From: an uncultured Bacteroidales bacterium
Lineage (GTDB): Bacteria > Bacteroidota > Bacteroidia > Bacteroidales > P3
Direction of reading: 5' to 3'
DNA length: 64,000 nucleotides
Assembly (NCBI GenBank): GCA_900317125.1
Contig: ONFR01000005.1
Span: forward strand, 38,755 to 102,754
Shown here piece by piece: positions 1 to 7,111 of the stretch; position 1 is the stretch's first letter; the number at the start of each line of letters is the position of its first letter. The notes below the pieces were generated by a model. The model was not told the origin of the DNA and did no database searches. It worked only from the letters and a program-made list of their open reading frames with translations. The translations under genes were made by a program, and so were the position numbers.

Positions 1-1
1 T

Positions 2-1231
2 GACATTTGGGACGACACCGTCCGCCTCATCGACGGCAAGACCCTCCTCAAGTCCGACCATCTCTCCTACGACCGCAATTCCACCATCGCCTTCTACGAC
101 ACTTGGGGCATCACCACCAACGAGGACAAGCGCCTTGTCAGCCAAAAAGGCTATTACAACTCCGATTTCAAGACCATCGACATCTACGACTCAGTCGAAC
201 TCATCGACTCCAACATGCGTCTTATCACCGACACCCTCACCTACAACACCGACACCAAGATAGCCCACTTTTGGAGCCCCACACATATCTACACCGACTC
301 CACCACCATGTACAGCGAGCACGGCACCTACAACACCGACATCCGTTATGCCCACTCCATGAAAAGCTCCGAAGTGCACAATTCCGAAAAACACATCACC
401 TGCGATACGCTCCACTACTACGAAGACATTGAATACGGCCGTGCTATCGGCAATGTGGTCCTCCGCGACACCATCAACGACATCATCAGCACCAGCCGCT
501 ATGCCGAAACACGCAAGTCGGACCATACCTCCTTCGTCACCGACAGCGCGCTCGTCCGCTTCGTAAACCACGACGAGGACGACCCCGATGCGCCTGTCGA
601 CACCCTCTACCTGCATGCCGACAGCATCCTTGTCGTCAGCGACTCTGCGCGTCATCTCCAGTCGGTCAGCGCCTACCGTCATGTGAAAGTCTTCCGCGGT
701 GAAGCTCAGGCCATGAGCGACTCGCTCTTCTACTCCGCCCCCGACTCCACCATGCACCTCTTCTACCAACCCGTCGTCTGGTACGACCACTACCAAGCCC
801 TCGCCGACACCATCGTTGTCCGGCACGACACCTCCGGCGCTCGTCAGGCGTGGCTCTACAACAACATCTTCTGCATCGAGCAAGTCGATCCCGACAAATT
901 CAACCAGGTGAAAGGTCGTAACGCCATCGTCTATTTCACCGAAGGCGAACCCCACTATGCCGACGTGCTCGGTAATGCCGAAATGGTATACTACCTGACC
1001 GAAGAGGGCACAATGGGGCAAAAATACCTTATCGGTGTCAACGTAGGCATGGGTTCCGATATGCGCATCTACTTCGTCGACCGCGCTCCCGACCGCGTCG
1101 TCACCCAGGGCAACCCCGACATGAACACCTATCCCCTCGAACAGCTTCCCGCCGACAAACGGCAGCTTCAGAACTTCCGCTGGATAGACGACCGTCGGCC
1201 ACACAAGCCACTCGACGTCTTCGTCTGGTGA
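2..1231 (+). CDS. OstA/LptA-like organic solvent tolerance protein, 5' truncated
   Basis: The frame is open from the left edge, so the N-terminus lies outside the window; about 409 codons remain. The protein is a chain of short beta-strand repeats rich in D, T and Y, of the kind 'DTLTYNTDTKIAHFWSPTHI', alternating 'LYADS', 'SDSLFY' and 'D..MHLF' units. That pattern is typical of the OstA-like (LptA-fold) proteins of Bacteroidetes, which are inferred to take part in lipopolysaccharide transport across the periplasm. The tail after about 370 residues is polar and may be disordered. grpE follows after a sigma-54-type promoter, so the two are probably separate transcription units. Family assignment rests on repeat style only. 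Confidence 0.7.
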   Translation, partial: DIWDDTVRLIDGKTLLKSDHLSYDRNSTIAFYDTWGITTNEDKRLVSQKGYYNSDFKTIDIYDSVELIDSNMRLITDTLTYNTDTKIAHFWSPTHIYTDSTTMYSEHGTYNTDIRYAHSMKSSEVHNSEKHITCDTLHYYEDIEYGRAIGNVVLRDTINDIISTSRYAETRKSDHTSFVTDSALVRFVNHDEDDPDAPVDTLYLHADSILVVSDSARHLQSVSAYRHVKVFRGEAQAMSDSLFYSAPDSTMHLFYQPVVWYDHYQALADTIVVRHDTSGARQAWLYNNIFCIEQVDPDKFNQVKGRNAIVYFTEGEPHYADVLGNAEMVYYLTEEGTMGQKYLIGVNVGMGSDMRIYFVDRAPDRVVTQGNPDMNTYPLEQLPADKRQLQNFRWIDDRRPHKPLDVFVW

Positions 1232-1253
1232 CAAAATGGCAGAACGCGTCACG

Positions 1254-1269
1254 TTGGCACTCCTTTTGC
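1254..1269 (+). promoter_or_regulatory. Sigma-54 (RpoN) promoter of grpE-dnaJ
   Basis: TTGGCAC-N5-TTGC is present at 1254-1269, an exact match to the -24/-12 consensus TGGCAC-N5-TTGC. It lies in the gap between the OstA-like gene and grpE, about 88 bases before the ATG. No TAnnTTTG element is seen there. Expression would need RpoN and an activator, neither of which is in the window. Confidence 0.7.
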
Positions 1270-1356
1270 TAACCTGCAAAATTGTTCGGTGTCCGAAATA
1301 CCGAAAACAAAACAAACACATTTAAAGTATCAACATTAAAAACAACACATCATAAT

Positions 1357-1911
1357 ATGTCCCAGGAAGAGAAAGAAACAAATACCCAGCAAGAGGCAGC
1401 CACCACAACGTCTGGCGCCGAGCCCAAAAAAGAGCGTCGTCATCGTCGCGACCGTCACGGCGACAGCGAGCGTAAAGTGCAGGAGATGGGCGAGAAACTG
1501 GCCGAAATCAACGACAAATACCTCCGCCTCTACTCCGAATACGAAAACTACCGCAAACGCACCAATACCGAAAAAGCCGACCTTATCATCAATGGCAGCA
1601 AGGAGATGATTAAAGCCATCCTTCCCGTTGTCGACGATATGGAACGTGCCCTCACCGCCTTGTCCGACGACGATACGTCCAAGGAAGGCGTTCAGCTCAT
1701 CTACAACAAACTCATGAACATCCTCTCGCAGAAAGGTCTCAAACCCATCGAAGCCAAGGGCGCCAAATTCGACGAGAACTTCCACGAAGCCGTTACCCAG
1801 TTCCCCGCCGCCGACGAGAAGCAGAAAGGCCTTGTGATAGATGTGGTGGAGAAAGGCTACTTCCTCAACGATAAAGTGTTGCGCTACGCCAAAGTGGTCG
1901 TAGCCATTTGA
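1357..1911 (+). CDS. grpE: GrpE, nucleotide exchange factor for DnaK
   Basis: This 184-residue protein has the usual GrpE layout: a charged, disordered N-terminus (about 1-45), a long helix with heptads ('KLAEINDKYLRLYSEYENYRKR', opening at about 48), then the C-terminal beta domain with 'PVVDDMERAL' and the family signature around 'FDENFHEAV'. It drives ADP release from DnaK in the cytoplasm. The ATG at 1357 is preferred to an upstream in-frame start at 1282 because the upstream residues do not resemble GrpE and the sigma-54 start site would fall near 1281. dnaJ follows after a 107-base gap containing a strong hairpin; dnaK is not here. Confidence 0.95.
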   Translation: MSQEEKETNTQQEAATTTSGAEPKKERRHRRDRHGDSERKVQEMGEKLAEINDKYLRLYSEYENYRKRTNTEKADLIINGSKEMIKAILPVVDDMERALTALSDDDTSKEGVQLIYNKLMNILSQKGLKPIEAKGAKFDENFHEAVTQFPAADEKQKGLVIDVVEKGYFLNDKVLRYAKVVVAI

Positions 1912-1936
1912 TAAATAAACAACAAAGAAAGGAGAG

Positions 1937-2008
1937 CAAGGCCTTATGGCAAGCCCCATCCTGCGGCAGCATCCATGCAGCGGGGCGGGGCAAAGCCTGC
2001 AAGCCTTG
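1937..2008 (+). promoter_or_regulatory. Imperfect long hairpin between grpE and dnaJ
   Basis: CAAGGC at 1937-1942 pairs with GCCTTG at 2003-2008, and inside it GCCCC pairs with GGGGC, giving a long interrupted stem in a GC-rich patch. No T-run follows on the plus strand, so it is not a standard terminator. It could be an RNA processing or translation-control element between the two chaperone genes. Confidence 0.45.
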
Positions 2009-2018
2009 AAATATAATT

Positions 2019-3179
2019 ATGGCAAAGAGAGATTATTACGAAGTACTTGGGGTCGACAAGAACGCCACCCCTGAAGAATTGAAGAAAGCCTACCGCAAAC
2101 TGGCTTTGCAGTACCATCCCGACCGCAATCCCGGCGACAAGGAAGCCGAGGAAAAGTTCAAGGAAGCCGCTGAGGCTTACGATGTGCTCAGCAACCCCGA
2201 CAAGAAAGCCCGTTACGACCAATTCGGTCCTGCCGCTTTCGACGGTTCTGCTGGTGCCGGCATGAACATGAACGACATCTTCTCGCAGTTCGGCGACATC
2301 TTCAGCGACTTCTTCGGCGGCGGTGGTTTCGGCGGTGGATTCAGCGGCTTCGGTGGCTTTGGTGGCCAGCAAGGCCGCAGGCGTGCCACCCAGCGCGGCA
2401 CCAACCTCCGCATCAAAGTCAAACTCACCCTCGAAGAGATTGAGAAGGGCTGCGAAAAGAAAATCAAAGTGGCCAAATACGTTGCCTGCAAGACCTGTGG
2501 CGGTACTGGTTCGCGCAACAACAGCTTCGACACTTGCCCCCACTGTCACGGAACAGGTGTCGTCACCGAAGTGCGCCGCACCATCCTCGGCCAGATGCAG
2601 ACACAGTCCGTCTGCCCCCATTGCGGCGGCGAAGGACGCGTCATCAAGGATAAGTGCCACGACTGCAACGGCGAGGGTATCGTCCGCTCCGAGGAAGTCA
2701 TCACCATCAACATCCCCGCAGGTGTCTACGACGGCATGCAGCTCTCCATGTCCGGCAAAGGCAACGCTGCGCCCCACGGCGGTGTACCCGGCGACCTCAT
2801 CATCCTCGTCGAGGAAATCCCCCACGAGCTCTTCGAGCGGCAGGAATCCAACCTCTACTACAACGCCTTCATCACCTTCGCACAGGCGGCTCTCGGCGCC
2901 ACCGTCGAGATTCCCACCCTCTCCGGTCGTGTAAAGGTGAAAATCGAACCCGGCACCCCTTCGGGCAAAGTCCTCCGCCTCAAAGGCAAAGGGCTCCCGT
3001 CGGTCAACAGCTACGGTCGTGGCGACCTCCTGGTCTCCGTCAACGTGTGGATACCCAAGAACCTCTCACGCGAAGAGAAGGAAACGCTCACGCGTCTCGA
3101 CAAGTCGCCCAACTTCCAGCCGGCGCCCTCCAAATCCGAGCGCGGATTCTTCGACAAAATGAAAGACCTCTTCAACTAA
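2019..3179 (+). CDS. dnaJ: DnaJ (Hsp40) co-chaperone
   Basis: A full-length type I DnaJ of 386 residues. The J domain is at 1-70 with the HPD motif at 33-35 in '[10 protein letters not shown]'. A Gly/Phe-rich linker follows (about 75-125), then four zinc-binding CxxCxGxG repeats ([32 protein letters not shown]) and the C-terminal client-binding domain with '[16 protein letters not shown]'. It stimulates DnaK ATPase and hands over unfolded clients. It lies downstream of grpE in the same direction and probably shares the sigma-54 promoter. Nothing unusual in the conserved residues. Confidence 0.97.
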   Translation: MAKRDYYEVLGVDKNATPEELKKAYRKLALQYHPDRNPGDKEAEEKFKEAAEAYDVLSNPDKKARYDQFGPAAFDGSAGAGMNMNDIFSQFGDIFSDFFGGGGFGGGFSGFGGFGGQQGRRRATQRGTNLRIKVKLTLEEIEKGCEKKIKVAKYVACKTCGGTGSRNNSFDTCPHCHGTGVVTEVRRTILGQMQTQSVCPHCGGEGRVIKDKCHDCNGEGIVRSEEVITINIPAGVYDGMQLSMSGKGNAAPHGGVPGDLIILVEEIPHELFERQESNLYYNAFITFAQAALGATVEIPTLSGRVKVKIEPGTPSGKVLRLKGKGLPSVNSYGRGDLLVSVNVWIPKNLSREEKETLTRLDKSPNFQPAPSKSERGFFDKMKDLFN

Positions 3180-3257
3180 TACACCCTTCGCTGCGCCCTC
3201 GTTGCCGGGCGCAGCATTGATTTACACCTTATCATTCACCCTGCAAGCCTGTCCGCA

Positions 3258-4541
3258 ATGACGCGCATGAACGAATCCTTCCTCCAGTACGTATGGCAGC
3301 ATCGGCTGCTGGAAGGCGACCTCTGCACCGTCGACGGGCAGCCTGTCATCATTGAGAGTCCCGGACTTCTCAACCGCGATGCAGGTCCCGACTTCACCAA
3401 CGCCCGCGTGTGGATTGGCGGCACCCTGTGGGCGGGCAATATCGAGGTGCATGTCCTCACCTCCGATTGGAACCGCCACCACCACAGTCTCGACCGCGCC
3501 TACGACAATGTCATCCTTCATGTCGTCTATCAGCACGACACCCCGCTCACCCTTCACGACGGCCATCCGCTGCCCACCCTCGCGCTCCACGACCACATCC
3601 CGCAACCCCTGTGGGACAACTACGAAGCCCTCGTCCATCCCCCGAAGCCCATTCCTGTGCCCTGTGCGTCCAAGCTCAAAGAGCTCTCGCCCCACTATGT
3701 CGCCGCCTGTCTCGACCGTCTCCTTCTCGACCGTCTCGAGCACAAGTGTGCCGACATGCAGCGTCTGCTCGAACGCAGTCGCGGCGACTGGGAGCAGTGC
3801 CTCCTCCTCGCCCTTGCCCATTATTTTGGCGGCACAGCCAATGCGCTCCCCTTCGAGCTGCTGACCCTCTCCACACCCTATACCATTCTTGCCCGCTGGC
3901 GCGACCAGCCGCAGCGCGAAGAGGCACTCCTTATGGGGCAGGCGGGCCTGCTTGAAGGCTACTTCGACGACGACTATCCCCGCCAGCTGCAAGCCGACTA
4001 TCAGGCCATCCGCAATGCCGCACGCCTGAGTCCGGTGTCGTCCCATCTGTGGCGTTTCGCCCGCATGCGTCCCAACGGCTTCCCCACCATCCGCATCAGC
4101 CAGTTTTCGCAACTCGTCTGCCGTTCGGCAAGCCTTTTCAGCCGTCTCCTCGAGACCACCTCCGCCGACAGCCTTCGTCAGCTCTTCACCCTCACGGCCT
4201 CCCCTTACTGGGACAACCACTACCGTTTCGACAGCCCTTCGCCCGGCAAACCCAAGCGCACCGGTGCCCAATTCACTCAAAGTCTCATCATCAACGCCTG
4301 GGTGCCGCTGCTCTTCCTCTACGGCAGCCAGCATGCCCAGCAGTCGCTCAAGGACCGCGCCGTCGACCTCCTCCAGCAGCTCCCGCCCGAGGACAACCGC
4401 ATCGTCAGGCTCTATCGCTCCGCAGGCATCGACCCCTCGCATGCCGCCCACACACAGGCATTGCTGCAGCTCCATCACGGCTACTGCAGCCCCCGTAATT
4501 GTCTCAACTGCCATATTGGCTACAAAATAATTCAACATTGA
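3258..4541 (+). CDS. DUF2851 family protein
   Basis: A 427-residue protein recognised as DUF2851, a family common in Bacteroidetes and of unknown function. Typical features are the N-terminal 'ESFLQYVWQHRLLEGDL', the segment 'GPDFTNARVWIGG..WAGNIEVHV..SDW..H.H' (about 35-75), and a C-terminal 'CSPRNCLNC..G' cysteine pair near 420. There is no signal peptide or membrane segment, so it is probably cytoplasmic. Its last codons overlap the proposed TTG start of murF-alr by four bases (TTGA), which suggests translational coupling. The function is not known and none is proposed here. Confidence 0.8.
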   Translation: MTRMNESFLQYVWQHRLLEGDLCTVDGQPVIIESPGLLNRDAGPDFTNARVWIGGTLWAGNIEVHVLTSDWNRHHHSLDRAYDNVILHVVYQHDTPLTLHDGHPLPTLALHDHIPQPLWDNYEALVHPPKPIPVPCASKLKELSPHYVAACLDRLLLDRLEHKCADMQRLLERSRGDWEQCLLLALAHYFGGTANALPFELLTLSTPYTILARWRDQPQREEALLMGQAGLLEGYFDDDYPRQLQADYQAIRNAARLSPVSSHLWRFARMRPNGFPTIRISQFSQLVCRSASLFSRLLETTSADSLRQLFTLTASPYWDNHYRFDSPSPGKPKRTGAQFTQSLIINAWVPLLFLYGSQHAQQSLKDRAVDLLQQLPPEDNRIVRLYRSAGIDPSHAAHTQALLQLHHGYCSPRNCLNCHIGYKIIQH

Positions 4542-7033
4542 AACCGTCAGAAATCACATCCGTACTCAAAGGCTCCACAGCCGTCGTTGCCGACGACAGC
4601 TGCGACGTCACGCGCCTTCTCACCGACAGCCGTCGCTCTGCCGACCTTCCGCGCAGCCTTTTCTTTGCCATACCCACCAAGCGCAACACCGGCTGCCGCT
4701 ATGTGCAAGACCTCTACAAGCGCGGTGTGCGCAACTTTGTCGTCCCCGCCGACGCTCCCGAGCCTTATCCGGCGCAGTTCGCCCAGTGTAGCGGAGCCAA
4801 CTTTTGGTACGTCAAGAATGTCGTCACCGCCCTCCAGCTGCTTGCCGCCCACCGCCGCAGCCTTTTCCACATCCCCGTGGTGGGCATCACCGGTTCCAAC
4901 GGCAAGACCGTTGTCAAAGACTGGATACTCCAGCTGGTGGCCGACGACTGCAAAACCGTCGCCTCGCCCCGCAGCTACAACTCGCAGATCGGTGTCCCCC
5001 TCTCCGTATGGCAGATGGACGAAACCGACGAGCTCGCTGTCTTCGAAGCCGGCATCTCCGAGGCTGGCGAGATGGAGAACCTCCGCCGAGTCATCAACCC
5101 CACCATCGGCATCTTCACCAACATCGGACAGGCACACGACGAGAACTTCCTCACCCGCCAGCAGAAGATTGCAGAGAAGCTGCAGCTCTTCACCCACTGC
5201 GACGCCCTCATCTATTCCTCCGACCACAAGGAAATCCATTCCGCCATCTCGCAGCTCGAAAGCTTTCGCACCATCCGTCGCTTCACCTGGGGCCACTCCG
5301 ACAGCGACACCATCCAAATCCTCAACATCGACGTCCGCGACACCGACACCCGCCTTGCGCTCCTCCGTTCGGGTCAGCCGCTCAACCTCGCCATCCCCTT
5401 CACCGACCGCGCCTCCGTCGAGAACGCGCTCCACTGCATCGCCCTCCTCTGCTATCTCGGCTACGACTCCCAGACCATCGCGCAGCGGTGCCTGCGCCTT
5501 ACGCCCGTCGCCATGCGTCTCGAGATGGACGAAGCCCTCAACTCCTCGCTCCTCGTCAACGACTCCTACAGCCTCGACCTCGACTCCCTGGCCATCGCCC
5601 TCGACTATGTCGCCCACGACCGCCAGCATGCCAGCAAGGCCCTTATCATGAGCGATATTCTCCAGGCGGGCATCCCCGAGACCGACCTCTACGCGCAGGT
5701 GTCGCAACTTGTCACCCATCACGGCATCACCCGCTTCATCGGTGTCGGCGAAGCCCTCTGCCGCCATCAAGCCCTGTTTGCGGGGCTCGACGCCCATTTC
5801 TTCCAAACCACCGAACAGTGCATACAACAGTTCAATTTTAACCTCTTCGACCGCGAAACCATCCTCCTCAAGGGGGCCCGATGCTTCCATTTCGAGGACA
5901 TCGCCCGCATGCTCCGCCGCCGCTCGCACCAGACGGTGATGGAGGTCAACCTCGACAACCTCATCTCCAACCTCAACTACTACCGCTCGCTTATCCGACC
6001 CTCCACGCGCCTCATGGCGATGGTCAAAGCCGCCAGCTACGGCGCCGGAAAGGTCGAAGTGGCCGCCGCCCTCCAATACAGTCGCGCCGACTACCTCACT
6101 GTCGCCTATGCCGACGAGGGCGTCGACCTCCGTCGCAACGGCATCACCCTCCCCATCATGGTCATGAATCCCGAGGAGGAAAGCTTCGACGACATCATAC
6201 GCCACCGTCTCGAACCCGACATCTACTCCTTCCGCATCCTCAACCTCTTCTCCGAAGCCGCCAACCTCATGGGCTGTACCGAACCTCTTGCCGTGCATGT
6301 CGAACTGGACACCGGGATGCACCGTCTCGGCTTCGCCGAAAGCGACCTCGACGAGCTTGCACGCCTGTTCAACGCTCCCGGATGTCCCTTGCGTGTCCAG
6401 TCCATCTTCTCCCACCTCGCCTGTGCCGACGACCCCTCGCAGGACGCCTACACCCGCGCACAAATCGACCGCTTCACCCGCTGGAGCACCACCCTCCGCA
6501 ACGCCATCCACACCCCCGGCATCCTTTGCCATATACTCAACTCGTCGGGCATCGAGCGTTTCCCCGAGGCGCAGATGGATATGGTGCGTCTCGGTATCGG
6601 CCTCTACGGCATCTCGCCGCAACCCGCCGTCCAGCGCCACCTCAAGCCCGTCAGCACCCTCAAGACGCGCATTTCGCAAATCAAGGACATCCCGCAGGGC
6701 GACAGCGTGGGCTACAACCGCCGCTTTGTTGCCGAGCGTCCCACGCGCATCGCAATCATCGCCATAGGGTATGCCGACGGCCTCAACCGCCATCTCGGCT
6801 ATGGCAACGGCCGCGTTATTGTCAACGGCCGTCAGGTGCCCATCATCGGCTCTGTGTGCATGGATATGTGTTTCCTCGACGTCACCGACGTCCCCTGCCG
6901 CGAAGGCGACGAGGTCATCCTCTTCGGTCCTGCCGACCATCTGCAGCAGCAGGCCGCCAGTGCCGGCACCATCCCCTACGAGCTCCTCACCTCCGTCTCA
7001 CCCCGCGTCAAGCGCACCTACTATCAGGAATAA
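4538..7033 (+). CDS. Bifunctional MurF ligase / alanine racemase
   Basis: A fusion found across Bacteroidetes: the N-terminal half (about 1-465) is UDP-MurNAc-tripeptide:D-Ala-D-Ala ligase, with the ATP-binding 'GITGSNGKTVVKDW', and the C-terminal half is a PLP-dependent alanine racemase. The racemase has a lysine in 'MVKAASYGAG' (about residue 500) and the second catalytic tyrosine in 'VGYNRRF'. It thus makes D-Ala and joins D-Ala-D-Ala to the peptidoglycan precursor in the cytoplasm. There is no ATG near the N-terminus. TTG at 4538 overlaps the DUF2851 stop and gives a protein start close to the domain; TTG at 4499 would add 13 residues. Confidence 0.92.
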   Translation: MKPSEITSVLKGSTAVVADDSCDVTRLLTDSRRSADLPRSLFFAIPTKRNTGCRYVQDLYKRGVRNFVVPADAPEPYPAQFAQCSGANFWYVKNVVTALQLLAAHRRSLFHIPVVGITGSNGKTVVKDWILQLVADDCKTVASPRSYNSQIGVPLSVWQMDETDELAVFEAGISEAGEMENLRRVINPTIGIFTNIGQAHDENFLTRQQKIAEKLQLFTHCDALIYSSDHKEIHSAISQLESFRTIRRFTWGHSDSDTIQILNIDVRDTDTRLALLRSGQPLNLAIPFTDRASVENALHCIALLCYLGYDSQTIAQRCLRLTPVAMRLEMDEALNSSLLVNDSYSLDLDSLAIALDYVAHDRQHASKALIMSDILQAGIPETDLYAQVSQLVTHHGITRFIGVGEALCRHQALFAGLDAHFFQTTEQCIQQFNFNLFDRETILLKGARCFHFEDIARMLRRRSHQTVMEVNLDNLISNLNYYRSLIRPSTRLMAMVKAASYGAGKVEVAAALQYSRADYLTVAYADEGVDLRRNGITLPIMVMNPEEESFDDIIRHRLEPDIYSFRILNLFSEAANLMGCTEPLAVHVELDTGMHRLGFAESDLDELARLFNAPGCPLRVQSIFSHLACADDPSQDAYTRAQIDRFTRWSTTLRNAIHTPGILCHILNSSGIERFPEAQMDMVRLGIGLYGISPQPAVQRHLKPVSTLKTRISQIKDIPQGDSVGYNRRFVAERPTRIAIIAIGYADGLNRHLGYGNGRVIVNGRQVPIIGSVCMDMCFLDVTDVPCREGDEVILFGPADHLQQQAASAGTIPYELLTSVSPRVKRTYYQE

Positions 7034-7060
7034 CCCCCGCGCAATCGGGACAACAAAAAG

Positions 7061-7096
7061 AGAAAGGCGACACAACCCTGTGCCGCCTTTCTTTTT
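7061..7096. terminator. Bidirectional terminator between murF-alr and the C10 protease
   Basis: AGAAAGGCG(A)CACA pairs with TGTG(C)CGCCTTTCT, a 14-bp stem with one mismatch, followed by T-rich DNA on the plus strand and preceded by an A-rich run that serves the minus strand. It sits between two convergent genes. Confidence 0.85.
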
Positions 7097-7111
7097 GTCA
7101 GCTGCCGAAAC

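Noticed and set aside
191..1321. Long minus-strand open frame opposite the OstA-like and grpE start region
   Set aside because: Val/Gly/Asp-rich antisense shadow of a GC-rich gene; no protein family resemblance.
1912..2018. tRNA gene in the grpE-dnaJ gap
   Set aside because: The hairpin lacks a cloverleaf, T-loop GTTC and CCA-type end.
4547..6940. 797-codon minus-strand frame opposite murF-alr
   Set aside because: Antisense shadow; the plus strand has clear MurF and racemase motifs.
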